From Cornus controversa (lineage: Eukaryota; Streptophyta; Magnoliopsida; Cornales; Cornaceae): 64,000 nucleotides of DNA. How positions within the stretch are numbered: position 1 is the first letter of the stretch; the number at the start of each line of letters is the position of its first letter. A model generated the notes under the pieces. That model saw nothing but the letters and a program-made list of their open reading frames with translations. It searched no databases and was not told the origin of the DNA. Both the position numbers and the translations under genes were made by a program. The stretch lies in NCBI GenBank assembly GCA_026545225.1, contig CM048845.1:122743033-122807032 (forward strand). The letters are read 5' to 3'. This document shows, in pieces, positions 1-12,265 of the stretch.

Positions 1-351
1 ATAACACTGACTTGACACTTGGAAACAAATAAGGTAGTTTGGATCAATGTGCTTTGAATATGATTAAGAAAATAAACATCCCGCAGGACTAATTATATAG
101 AATGATTGCACAAGATCAAACATTTAAAATAACTAAACAAGCACAATTAGATTAAACAAAGGGTGAATTCTAATCAATATTGATGCTAGAGACTTAGAGC
201 CAGTGAAATAACAAAAGGCTGATATGAAAAGCAATGCATGTATTACTGCATATTAAAATATGACGTTAAACTATATTCCAGTAGCATGCCAAAAATAACT
301 ACGAACAACTTTAAAAATTTTGAGGAGTCACTGGAAAATTGGACTACTCAC

Positions 352-1746
352 GTGAATTATCAACACAGGACATTTGACCAACGGTATTTTGTCGATATTC
401 TGCACCACAAATAACCAGTTTCTTTTAAATGGAGTTCATTTCAGTACAACATTAACAATTAAAGATCAATTTTACATAATTGTGCATCAAACTAAAAAAT
501 AAACCTTATATATGTCAAACCAGTATGTTCGCTTCACTGGATACATGACTCGAAGCCCAGATAAGATTGGACTGTGAAGTACAACGGCCCTCAATCTTGA
601 TAAACGGGACGCCAAATCTAAAGTGGGTCCACTTCCAACAGATTGCCCATATAATATAACGTTTTCCTCCTTCACCCCATAAGTCTCTTCAAGGCATCTA
701 TATGCAGCTTCTATGTCTGCATAAGTGTTCTGCTCACTTGGCTATGAAAAACAACAACAATACATAATTCAGCATTCAACCAATTAATTTAGAAATAGAA
801 CTTCTTCCAAATTAATCCATAACCGTTCCCTATACCTTGCCAGACGACTGTCCATACCCAGAGTAATCATATCTGCAAAAAACACAAAATTCAGAAGCTT
901 TTAGGAGCACTTCAAATTTTATGTTATTTTCTTTTCTTTTTACTTTTTCCCCAGGTTTTGCTACATTCGTTTATTTTATTTAACTCTGTTAGATAGTGCT
1001 TTGTTCAGCTATCACTCTCATTTTCGCCATCTCTAAGAATTTTCAGAACATTGAAATGGGAAAATCTTTTAAGATGGCATTTTTCAATACCTAGGTTTCC
1101 TAAAGCGAGATTCGGGTTTAAATTTCGTTTTCCTAACGCCATCAAAATACGCTCGAATTTCCCAATCCAATTCTCAATATGCATATGAAGCTCAAACAGC
1201 TCCAATTCTCAATACTCCCAGCTTACTTACCAAAAAAGAGAGCAAAAAAACACTTTAAATGAATTCAAATTGTAAACATTTAAAATCTAAACCAATCAAA
1301 TTAACTGACACAAGTATATATGCAGTTAGATGGGTAAATTAAACAGAGACGTGCCTTTCCCGGGGCTTCAATACATGTATAAAATGATCTTGTATATAAA
1401 CACACATGTATATACTGATGTTGTATCTAAGCCGAGTCACTCACCCCATCAAGTTCACTCGCAGATGAAGACTGAGTTCTCTGAACAACTCATACATCTG
1501 ACCTAGATCAGCTGCGTTTCCGTGCGAATACAACAACGTCAATGACGCCGCCGGATACTTCATGTAGACCGCCACGATCTCGTTCCCTCTCTTGGTCGCC
1601 AGCTTCAATACGTCGACGTTTTCCCTTGCCGGCACGTCGGAGATCTTCATTTTCCCGGTGGATTCATCAGCTACCACCATGTATGACGGCGGATTCGGCG
1701 GAAAGAAGGCGAACTTCGCCGCCATCGACGACGTCACCGTCCCCAT
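352..1746 (-). CDS. ABHD17-like alpha/beta hydrolase (partial, 3' end outside window)
   Basis: Four coding exons can be read on the minus strand: 1445-1746, 836-872, 505-741 and 352-399. All have GT-AG borders and compatible phases. The start is the ATG at 1746, because the protein then begins [20 protein letters not shown], the usual start of the plant ABHD17-like family; Gly2 and Ser6 fit an N-myristoylation signal. The joined product reads [18 protein letters not shown], then [16 protein letters not shown], then the nucleophile elbow GQSVGSGP (GxSxG), then [16 protein letters not shown]. The catalytic Asp and His would lie in the exon or exons beyond base 1. Bases 1-351 look like intron only. 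ABHD17 proteins in animals are depalmitoylases at the plasma membrane; the same role in plants is an inference. The intron from 873 to 1444 separates exons 1 and 2. Confidence 0.9.
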
Positions 1747-2077
1747 CTCTCCAATCAATATACTCAAACAATGCTGTATCTAAACCTATAGATACAGTTA
1801 TATAAATATGTGTAGTACTACAGTATATATATGTATGTATGTATTTGTGTGTGTGTGACTGTGTGTATGTTTACTTGTAAAACTCGTTAGGGCTTTTTGA
1901 TGTGCTCTCTGACTTTGGATTTTGAACGGAGAAGGTGGAGAGAAGTAGGGATATTTCCGGCGTTAAAAATGAAGGTGGGCACGTGTGATGTAGAAATGAT
2001 TCGTTAAGCCTCCGGTTGCACGGGTTAATAATGTTGTTCACCTCTTTCGTCGACACGTGTCCAGGCATGAGATCCAC

Positions 2078-2695
2078 GGTAATATCATTTGCGTGTGAGC
2101 TGCATTTATAATTTTATATCGTATTTGGTAGGGCATAAAATTACACATTAAAAACAAACAAACAAACTCTGATATTTATATTATTTCCCATTAAATGAGT
2201 TAAAGACTAGACTATAAATCATCAAGCAAATATCCACCCTCCCTTTAATTTACATCACCATTTTTGTTGTTTGTTGACCTAAAGATTTAATTTTGACAAC
2301 TCAACTATTACTGTGTGAAATATATATATATAAATTGACATTTATGTAATATATAGTATAGATATAGATTTATATTGGAATTGACTTGTGTATTTATACG
2401 TGTGTATTTTGAAAAAAATTAGATTTTTGTGATGAAAATTAAAAATATATATATATTTTAGAGTCACCCTAAACTCAAAAAAAGATAAATAGTAAACATA
2501 TTTAAAAAATAATTACCAACTAGTGAGATAAACATTTAACTTTGACAAGTCAATTAAAAAAATACTTATATCAGAGTGCTAAAATATTATTTCACTTGTA
2601 CTATAAGATTTGTTTTATTTTTTTTCCCTGATATTTATGAACTATATTGTATGAATATTGATTTATATATTGGGATTGACTCTGTGTATTTATGC

Positions 2696-2737
<42 letters not shown>

Positions 2738-4909
2738 GTATATGTATGTATGTATTTTTGGACATTGATTTGAACTGTTCAAACATTATGCGCATTGTTG
2801 GATAGGACAGAGTTTGGAAGTGTCAATTGGTTGGAATAATGGTGTTGTGGTGTGGACAGATCCGTCACAGTGTGCTATTGTGTGGGTGTCTTTTATCATG
2901 TCACTGGTACATTTTGACTTCTGATTCTTTTGTGAGAGTAATGGGGGGTGGGTGTGATGTTATCCTTCAAGTTTAATTATTGGAAAGGTACATCACAACT
3001 TTGTCTCGTGCCATTAATTGTACTCGTACTACTTATTTAGTTTTGAATAATATTGATTACGTATCAGAAATATTAAGCCAAATTAAATAATACAAAAAAA
3101 TTGTATATTTACATATGATGCCATCTACAGTATATCATTAAGAACAATACTTGATTTCTTATTTACAAGAAATAACTTCCTCTTTATAAATTGTGTCATA
3201 ATACATTGGACCTTTTTTGAATATTAAAAACTAGAAGGAAATAAATCAAATTAATATAATATAGTCCAACCATAGCATTTTTTGGTCCATTTGGTTAGAC
3301 GAAATTATAGTAGAAACTCAAAGTGAAAGAAAAAGAAAAGTTAGTTTCCTGTATGCATTTGATTCGTGTGAAATGTTTTCAGAAAAATTGTGAGAAAATT
3401 TTATTTTATTAGTTTGGATAGGAGAAAAGTAAAAATAAAAGAATTCTACTTACCAAAATTACTTTTATGATTTTAAATATTAGAAAAATAAAAAAATTTG
3501 TGTTTGATTACAATCATTTTCATACCCCATTGTTTATATTCATTTTAAAATAATTTTATTTGAAAAAAAACTTCATTATATATATATATATTATGCATGA
3601 CAAGACGAAGGAATTTAATTGAGAAAAAAATACCAAAATACACATTAGTGCATTAATACTTCTTTCTATATTGGACTTCTAATCTTATCAGAAAACTGAT
3701 CTTCGAACATCAATAACCACACTGAAGAAATAATTTTTGCTTTGTGTTTAGACTGGATAAACTAATTATTAGTAAAAAAAATTTATTGCGTGTTTAGTAT
3801 AAGTTGGCTAATAGATGAAGAAACAATTAAATTAATAGGGGAATAATAAGAAAATAAAATATAAAAGAACAACTTTCATGAGAAATTGAAATTTTCTTGT
3901 GTTTTATATGGGAAACATTTTGAGAAAAAATAGATGATTACGAGAATCTTAATTTAAAAAAAAAAATTTGTTTCACGCTATCCAAACTCTTAAAAAATTT
4001 AAATTTTTTTCGTTTTATTTCCTTTTCTGCTACTTCCCCTAACCAAACTCCCCTAAGAAGAAATTTTTTCATTATAGATAAGAAGGAAAGTGTTGTTCAA
4101 TTACTAATAGTCACATTCTTTTGATTTTGGTTATTCTACTTAATTTTTTTATTTAAAAGGTATCATTCATCCCCATGTCTTAGAAATTTACATGCAAATG
4201 CGTTATATTTAGTAATTTTTATTAAGAAAATTATATGAATTACAAGAAATAAATAATTGTTCATATTTTGTTCATGATGCAAACAAGTCCCAGCTTATCA
4301 ATTGCATGTTTTGTTCTTTATAGCCAAACCTGTCAAAGTGTAAAATTGGAATGTTAGTTTGTGTTATAATACAATCTGCATGCATTAATAGTCACACTTT
4401 AGTTGTGTCTTTGATATCATGAGATGGATTCGATAGAGATATTATAAGAAAGTGATCAACGAATAATATTCGAGATTCGAGTAAGAGTTATTGAGATAAT
4501 GGAGGTAACTAATTCTAAAAATGAATAACATTATTTATATTTGCAATTTACAGTATTTTATTTTACTGTGTTCCAAAACAAAAATGAAAGGAGTTTTATT
4601 AAAAATAGTTACATGTAACATGGATTCCACTTATTTGTCTCCCATTCAATCGCTGTTGACTTGTCTAATTTCTATGAATTTTTCCACCAATGTGACATTT
4701 TATAGCAAACCATGCTAAGAAAGCATTTGAGATCAGAATGAAAAAAGCATTATGATATTCTAAAAGTTAAATTCACGTTAAATATTCTTCATGATTTTCA
4801 AACTACCCTTTTTTATTACTAAAATGTGTATTCTCATTATATTGTTTTACAAAATAGTTACACAGTAGAAATTTGGTTTTCGTTAACAACTAGACAAATA
4901 TAGGTTAAT
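2078..4909. other. AT-rich intergenic region
   Basis: No convincing gene is seen. It holds a TA microsatellite near 2703-2731 and a loose inverted pair (TTTGGTTAG-type ends near 3290 and 4045) that could be an old MITE. Confidence 0.6.
2703..2731. repeat. (TA)n microsatellite
   Basis: Uninterrupted TA dinucleotides, followed by a degenerate TATG/TGTA run up to about 2755. The short open frames reported over it are translations of the repeat. Confidence 0.9.
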
Positions 4910-5878
4910 CAGTGACGGCAGGGCCGGCCCTGAGATTCTCAAATTTTTGAGGGGCCTAAGCGAACTTTCAAATGAGGGACCCTTTATACAAAAAGTTTTA
5001 CACGAGCATATCAAAGTAAATGTGATCGTCTTGCATTTTGAGCGGCAAAATTATCAATTAAAGTGCTCCAATCAAGAGAGAGGGAGAGATGTGTGTAATC
5101 TGTGCAAATTCTATCGATCATGAACCACTATAGACGAAAGTTACGAACTCACGAAACTTCTGTTACTTCTGTAATCGTAATTGAGCAAAGAGAGAGCGAG
5201 AGGTTTGCTGGTTATATAACTTATATTATATATATATAAATAGCTCCTCGACTCCAGAACAGTATATGATATTATATATATATAGAGAGAGAGAGAGAGG
5301 GGGGTTTAAAGTATATGGGCAAGCGTCTTGGGTTTAAAATTATAAGGTCCAATGAAATATATTATTATGGGCCCAATTTATATACTAGTGTAACATACCC
5401 AGTCTAAAATTTGGGGCCCCCAAAATTGGGGGCCCAAAGCGACGGCCCAGGGCCGACCCTGAGTGACGGACCTAGAAATTTTTATGAGAAGGTTGACCTT
5501 TAACAAAAAAAAAAATCATACCATCGTAATAATTTTATTAAGTAAATTTATTATTATTCATTGATAATATTTACTTTATTTATTAAGAATTTTTGGGGAA
5601 AAAAAGCATTTACTTTATTATTTTTTAATTTATTTATTAAAAAATTAAATAAATTTATTATTTTAAAATTATTTTTATAGATATAGAGAGATAGAGAGAG
5701 AAAGAGATTTAAAAATATATATTAAGGGGTCGTAGTGGGTACTTTTTCTATAATTTTAGGAGGGCAAGTTCCCATATACAAGCATATAATACCAAAATTA
5801 TGAGTATATAATATTAAAAATAAAAAATTGAGTAGGGGTGGATGCCCCCCACTCGCCCAAGTGTAGGTCGGTCCCTAG
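4910..5878. mobile_element. Older hAT-like MITE, interrupted by a younger element
   Basis: The left end reads CAGTGACGGACCTAG once the younger insert (4919-5461) is removed. The right end, read on the reverse strand, is CTAGGGACCGACCTAC, so 11 of 14 bases match after the first base. The flanks carry GGTTAAT at 4903-4909 and 5879-5885, a 7-8 bp target duplication as expected for hAT elements. The end sequence and the run of C or G near the right end recall the common plant repeat with AGTGGCGGAGCCA ends. No coding capacity is seen. Confidence 0.6.
4919..5461. mobile_element. Non-autonomous hAT-type MITE (543 bp)
   Basis: The terminal inverted repeats are CAGGGCCGGCCCTGAG on the left and CAGGGTCGGCCCTGGG on the reverse strand of the right end. 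A perfect 8 bp target duplication AGTGACGG flanks it (4911-4918 and 5462-5469). CAGGG ends plus 8 bp duplications are characteristic of the hAT superfamily. The interior is AT-rich, with GA runs and GGGGCCC blocks, and has no transposase frame. Confidence 0.9.
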
Positions 5879-5885
5879 GGTTAAT

Positions 5886-7245
5886 GCTAATTTTTTCCAA
5901 GCAAAATCATCTCCATCAATTGTTGGCTTTCAGGTGAATGACAAGCATGTATTGTTAGCTTTCACGTGAATGACAAGCACGGGTTGTACACTAGTTTTTA
6001 GTCAATAATAGTTGTTATTTGAATAATCCTTCGTTGGATAGGAATAAAGGAGCGGTGAAAGGAAGATAGGAGAGAATGAACAAATTTTCTTCATTTTGTA
6101 AAAATGATGCAGAGAGGAAAGAGAAAATAGAATAGATGATTCATTCTCTTTTTTTCATAAATTTTCATCTCTCCAAATTTGGACTAAAAACAAGAAAAAA
6201 AAGGTGTAAGTCTCTTTATTTCCCATCCCTTCTCTCCTAACAAACAAGATGATGTATTATCTCATTTTATTCTTTTCCATTCAAAAAAAAAAGAAAAAAA
6301 AATAACACAATTTCTTCTGTAAGATGTCTCATCCATCCCTCATCTTATTTTCATCCAATTTTTTTCTTTTTTATCAAATAGAGCATGAGGGGATGGAGTT
6401 GAAAACTCGTGGTTATATATTTGCCTTTATTATGAAAATTTTACATTCCTGTTTACCCAATCAAAGCCAGAACAATCAAGAGAATTTCCACCAATAATTT
6501 CTAATTCTTGAATGTCCACCAATTAGTTCTATACTTCAACATCCTATTTAATTAAAAATTTTAGACTTTGAATTGATTGGTTTGAAATCTTTGTCAAGAA
6601 CCTAAAATTCAAACCTCTACACACACACAATATATGTGTGTATGTGTGTGCCAAGTCACGTGAAGTTTGGATGATGATATTGGAAAAGGGATGTGGGAAT
6701 CACTCTCCTATAATTGCAATTGACTACTCGCCTCCAAATATTTTGACAGTTAGTGAGGGGTATTCGGAATTTATTCCTAAGGTGGGCCTCCTTATATCTG
6801 CCACTATGACTACAACAAAATTATACTTGTCTTCCTGTATAAGCACTACCAGTTAGCTTTGTGGGCCATCCTCAACACCTAATCTTGTATTTTTTTCTTT
6901 GAAAATGAGCATCTCTTATTTGGCTTGACTTTTTCCAATAGAAGCTCTCATTTTATGGAAAAGCATTTTTATCATGGTATCCTTTTATCTCGGTGACAAA
7001 GTCATTTTAATTCCATGGACTTGTGCTTAATCCATCCGTGACCTTCAATATAATATAAAATATTAACGCAAAGTTATACAATTTTTATTTTTATTTTCCT
7101 TTCTTATTTTTATTCCATGGACATATATTTTTTTTCAAATGAGAATAAATTAGTAAAACTATAACTTTTGTTCACTTTGTCTAATGACAAGATCTCACAA
7201 GAAATAACAGTATTCTCTAACTCAAAGATATAATTTAAAGTAGGC
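5886..7245. other. Intergenic, no recognised feature
   Basis: AT-rich sequence with a purine/pyrimidine-rich stretch (6030-6400) that may be an old self-complementary MITE. No gene is supported. Confidence 0.5.
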
Positions 7246-7471
7246 TAAATGTCACTCGCACCCCTAAGATTTAATATATTGGCACGCAATTATAATTTTG
7301 TAAATTTTAGTCATCAACACTTTCTGTTAACTTTTTTATTTATTTAATATGTGAAATGTCTTGATTGCCCTGATATTAAAATGTATTTTAATATAAAAAT
7401 ATCAGAATAGAAAAATGATCAGAATACCCTTCATGATAATATGCATTGAGAGCTAATTTTTTTATTATTTT

Positions 7472-8240
7472 GTGTTAATATTATTATTTATGAAAATAAA
7501 TAATTATATATATTAGGTTATATGTATTGTAGTGTATATATATAGATGAATAGAGAAAAAAAAAGATAATTTTAATTACTTTTTTATTTATGTTAACATT
7601 ATTATTTATGAAAATAAATAATTATATATATAGGTTATATATATATATATAGGGGTGCACAAAGAACCGTTGGAATCGGAACCGAAACCGAGGGGAACCG
7701 TACCAAACCGTGGCTACGGTTCAGGTTCCAGTTCTTAAAATTAGGAACCGTTACCAACGGTTCCGGTTTCTATTCCAAGACTAGTAGAACCATACCGATC
7801 CGGAACCGTTGGGGGTAACGGTTCCTTGGAACCGAACCGGAACCATTTTATATTAAATATGTGTATATATATATATATAATATAATAACTATATATATAT
7901 ATATACATTACATATAATAATTATATATAATGTATATATATTAATTATATTATAATATAATTATTATATATAATATCATATATTATATATATAGGGTGCC
8001 ATTTTTAGATTGTAGGTCTCACATTTATTTAATGAATATATATATATTTTTTGTATTTTCAAGCCTCATTGAAAAAAAAACCAAGGGACCGTGGTTCGGA
8101 ACCGAAACCGAACCGAGAACCGCGGTTCGGTTCCTCACGGTTCCAACCCTTAACGGTTCCGGTTCCGAAAATTAGAAACCATTGATAACGGTTCTGGTTC
8201 CGGTTCCACCAAGAACCGTGAGGAACCGTACTGTGTGCAG

Positions 8241-8278
<38 letters not shown>

Positions 8279-8400
8279 ATATTGTGTATATATATGGATA
8301 GATAGAGAAAAAGAAAGAGAAATTTCATTACGTTTTTTCTTTTAAGTTAACATTATTATTTATGAAAGTAAATAATTATATGTAAATTACATATATATAT
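7472..8400. repeat. Imperfect tandem repeat (about 120 bp unit) split by a transposon
   Basis: Units begin with TGTTAAYATTATTATTTATG at about 7472 and 7591, and with AGTTAACATT at about 8344. Each continues with AAATAATTATATATA, a TA-rich part, and GATGAATAGAGAAAAA-like sequence. The second unit is interrupted by the element at 7650-8245. Confidence 0.7.
7650..8245. mobile_element. hAT-like non-autonomous element rich in GGAACCG motifs
   Basis: The left end TAGGGGTGCACAAAGAACCG is matched by the reverse strand of the right end, TAGGGCTGCACACAGTACGG. Both subterminal regions carry many copies of GGAACCG or CGGTTCC, so each arm is internally repetitive and the arms are inverted with respect to each other. 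The flanks are TA repeats, so a TATATATA target duplication is possible but cannot be proved. The centre (about 7850-8050) is almost pure AT. Confidence 0.75.
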
Positions 8401-8648
8401 TCAAAGGGGTATTTTGGTCCATTAGACAAGGTTAAATGAATAAATTTAGTATTCAAATGGATTATGTCAGAAGTTAAAGGGTAAAATAGTCATTTCATTG
8501 TCAAAAGTGTTCTGACACGGTTTACTTTTGACGGGAGGAGGTGTATGTGATATATGATATAAATCACAAGAGATGTTAGTGATGAAAATTCACAAAATTA
8601 TAACCGAATGTCGATATATCAAATCTCAAAAGGTGTCAGTAATATTTA

Positions 8649-9978
8649 CTACGAGATACAATAGATGAGAACCTAGTGATGCACATGCACCTCTTGTTTT
8701 TATAAAATGCAAAATAATATAGAAAATGAATTATTCAATGGAAATGGTTATTCATTTGAAAATCAGCTCATTTGCATTCACCTTTAATTTACTAATTCTT
8801 ACACCACTTCTTAAATTTAATGCCAACATGAATGAAAAGAAAAACCGTTTGGAAAATATATTTATTAGAGTATTTCATTTTCCTTTTTTAAAAAGTAATG
8901 ATTAAAAAATCTTTTTATTATCTTTTGACATAGTATTTGTAGATTGCAAACATTTTTGAAACACATCTAACAAAGGAACAAATCGTCAATTTTAAAATAA
9001 CTTCATGTCAATCGATTTCATTCATTGTGGGACAGATGATTTTTTTTGAAAGAACTATTGATAGAACAACCTAAAGGAAAATCAGTTGAATTCATACAAA
9101 ACTTCTTCTTATTAATGAACTGAGTCTCGTGCGAGTGTGTCTGTGTACGAGTCCCTCTCTCTCCCATGTTTGCCAGAAAAAAAAATAAAATAAAATTGAC
9201 GATTCGGGTTGGCCCGACTTAGTCAGTATCTCTTACCGAACTGATTTGGGTTAAAGGGCCAGTGAAGTGGTGTGGCTCGTGAGCCTTGCCTAGTCTTAAT
9301 GCACATGAATTAGAAAAAAATAAAAAAGGGAGATAAAAACCCATATATTTTGATATTTAGCATTAAATCTTTATTAAGTCTATAATATTACATTGACCAA
9401 AACAAATTTTTTTCTTAGTGTGGCAAAAACAACTTTAAACGATAAGAAATTTGTGTTCATTTTATTTCGGTCATGCATTTTTATTTTGGGTATTTTTCAA
9501 GATATATGCATTGAATATTGTCAAAGGTGTGTAATTTATTTTGTCAAAAAAACCTTTTCGAGCCTTGGAACAATTTTTCTCTTGAATAAAAATAATAGAG
9601 TAATAAATATTTCATTAATTCTGACATAGGCCAACCATTATTTTGAACATATTAAACTAGTTTACCAATAGTTGTAGCTCATTGTTATCTCTTTTACGTT
9701 TCAATATGAAAATTCAAAGGTTCATACGCAATGGGCTAAAGTTATTTGCCAACATAAAAATAAAAAAAAAGAAAACCATTTTCCTCAATCCACTAGACAA
9801 ATACCTTCTTTAGGTAATTGTTTTCAATATTTACATGCACTTCACTTTTGATGTAAAACGATATTATTATCCTTGATTCAATTAATGACTCATGAGAATT
9901 AAATATGAGGGGCATTTACGTCATTTAATTTTTAAAAAAATGACATAAATTTTTGCCTGCTAGTGTTGTCGAACAAAA
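8649..9978. other. Intergenic, no recognised feature
   Basis: AT-rich DNA. Open frames here are short and lack coding character. Confidence 0.5.
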
Positions 9979-9981
9979 TTA

Positions 9982-10320
9982 TGCTGCGTTTGGTACGCAA
10001 CAATGAAATGGAATGAACATTCCATTAAAGTGAGAATGGAATGAAAATGAAAATGGAATGAAATAGTCATTTACATTCTATTATTTGTTTCAAATATGAA
10101 ATAATGATTACATTATTTTTGGTAACTGAATTTTTTTTTAATGTTTATTGGGAATGGAATGATGATTCCATAAGTTGAGTAGTGAAATGAATTTTCATTC
10201 TTTTTTATTTCAAAGGAATGACGTAAAATGATCATTCTCACTTTAATTTTTCTTGCTAAACAAATGAACAGATTAAAAAATGTAATATTGACATTCCATT
10301 ATTGCATACCAAATGCAGCA
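9982..10320. mobile_element. Tourist-like (PIF/Harbinger) MITE, 339 bp
   Basis: The ends are TGCTGCGTTTGGTACGCAA on the left and TGCTGCATTTGGTATGCAA on the reverse strand of the right end (2 mismatches in 19). They are flanked by perfect TTA duplications (9979-9981 and 10321-10323). The subterminal parts (ATGGAATGAA and its complement, TCTCACTTTAAT and its complement) make the whole element self-complementary. Confidence 0.9.
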
Positions 10321-10323
10321 TTA

Positions 10324-11590
10324 GGGTTTAGCATTTCATTTTTGTCCATTGTAGGACTCTTTACAACAAATGTAGAAATTATTTTTCGATGGTATGAAAC
10401 TCGTTCAAATGCTGGCTCCATGTATTTTTTGTTTGCACACTCTTTACATATAGGACTCATGTAGAGAACACATGCGGGCCCATCTGTTTTTTTTTGTTTA
10501 TTTAATTTCTCTCTGCTCTCTTTCTCTCGGCTTTCCCTTTCTCTCTTTTTGTCTATGTATTTCTCTATTCAAATTCTATTTTAATTAGAATTGTATTGAA
10601 ATCAATTGTTTTAAATATAAAAAAATTGTTTTAAATATTATTTTATATATCAAATTATAAAATTAGTTAATAGTGTAACATATAATTATTTTGTGAGAAG
10701 AAAATATTTAAAATAATAGAATTAGATCATCGGTAATATGTAATGTTATTTTATTTTATTTATTTATTTGTGAGAAAATATTTATTATTTGTGCAAAAAA
10801 TATATAATGTCTTTTTATTTTATTTCTTTATTTGAGCGAAAAAATATGTAATATCTTTTTATTTGTCAATAAATATATTAGAAGCAAAAATAATTAAAAA
10901 ATAATATTTTATTCATCGCAAACAATTGAAATAATTAAGTTTAAAATTTTTGTATAAAATTATTTTTATAAAAAAAATATTAAAATAATAATATAAAGAG
11001 GTAGCATATCAAGGAATTAGAATCTCTGCTATTGAAAATCTCTAAAACGGATGGTCTTATAGACTACTATTGGTTGCATTAAAGGTTTTAAAAAATTACA
11101 GGCAATTGAACTAATTGATTTGAATAAAAAAAATATAACTAATTGATGGATAAGGTCAAGGTGTTATCATATTTGGGACCCAAATTGACCATAATTTTTT
11201 TGTTTCTATTTGTATTCTTCCCAATGTGGAGAACATTGACAACATAACCTGACCTTGAAAAGCCCAGCCCATCTACAGCTAGCTGAGCCGATTAGATCTG
11301 AAAACTATCACCTCTCTCCATCATGGTAGATGATTTGGCAACGTCATAAAAGAGAAGCCCATACCTTCTGGTTTGATTACGTGGAAGAAAATAATTGGAT
11401 AGCGTTAAGTTGGTGCATGTTACTTGTTGCATAGGATTATCAATTATGCTTCCAATGCGTTTTTTTCGAAAACAATCGTCTGTTTTGTTTTTGAGCTAGT
11501 TTGCAAATGAATTGTTTTATGTTTGAATGATAAAATGTCATTTAATAAATCGAATAAAACACAAAGATAATCAAATACAACGCCATCTAC
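10324..11590. other. Intergenic, AT-rich
   Basis: Low-complexity AT sequence from about 10560 to 11000. The promoter of the F-box gene should lie in the last few hundred bases. No TATA box could be assigned with confidence. Confidence 0.5.
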
Positions 11591-11600
11591 CTAACAGGCC

Positions 11601-11620
11601 AGAGAGAGAGAGAGAGAGAG
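11601..11620. repeat. (AG)n tract in the 5' leader of the F-box gene
   Basis: Ten AG dinucleotides just before ATTAGGGTTT. AG/CT tracts are common in plant core promoters and leaders, so the transcription start is probably close to this point. Confidence 0.7.
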
Positions 11621-12015
11621 ATTAGGGTTTGCCCACATTTCTATGCCTGACGAAAGTTTACTTCTCTGAACTTTGACAGTTGTTCTTCACCAAAAGAAAA
11701 TCGGACGATTCAGTCTATCAAAGGTAATTCATCTTCAACCAGAAAGATTTCGTTTTTGCAATTTCATGTTGATCTAAAAGATTCAATCGTTTTACTTGAA
11801 TCGTTTCATTATTCGTAAAGAGTTGTTCAATTTGGATCTGAAAGGAATACCAGGGTTCTGGGTCTGAAGTTCTAATAATGCTGGTTTTGCCCATTGATCA
11901 ACCGAGCTTTTAGTGTGTGGGTTTAAGTTTTTTTTTTTTCCTTTCTTTTCCCCCTTTGGATCTGATAGCAGAAATCCAATCCGCAGTAAAGCTGCAAATT
12001 TTGGATCTTTCGGAT

Positions 12016-12265
12016 TATGGAAACATGAACTAGGGTTTGAATGTGGCAGTTGAATAAAATTTGAACTTGGGGTTACTAGGATTTTGAGTATCTATAGCAT
12101 GGCTGGAATTGGGGCATCTATTGGATCTGGTTCTTGGGTTTTGAGAAGTTTTGAATATCTTTGTATATGGAAATGAATTGGGGTTTAGATTTGGTGGTTG
12201 AATAAGCCCTCATCTTGGTATAGTGAGGGTTTTTGTTGATTGATAAAATGGCCGGAATTGGGGAA
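12016..12265 (+). repeat. Imperfect tandem duplication of the F-box leader and start region
   Basis: A unit starting TATGGAAACATGAACTAGGG (12016) recurs as TATGGAAATGAATTGGGG (12166). Both continue through a GTTGAATAA motif to ATGGCYGGAATTGGGG (12099 and 12248). The offset is 149-150 bases. The upstream copy holds a decoy start with a 25-codon open frame (12099-12176). Confidence 0.7.

Larger units (their letters stand above)
7246..8648. mobile_element. Probable MULE-like TIR element (1.4 kb) with nested insert
   Basis: The left end TAAATGTCACTCGCACCCCT pairs with the reverse strand of the right end, TAAATATTACTGACACCTTT, and the match continues for about 40 bases (AGATTTRATATAT). The ends resemble those of the elements at 32529, 51374 and 61108. 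No clear target duplication was found. The interior contains a tandem repeat and the hAT-like element at 7650-8245. Confidence 0.45.

Noticed and set aside
2601-2795. Overlapping open frames of Tyr-Ile and His-Ile repeats
   Set aside because: They translate the TA/TATG microsatellite.
10228-10464. 78-codon frame on the plus strand
   Set aside because: It runs across the right end of the MITE at 9982-10320 and has no protein similarity that I can recognise.
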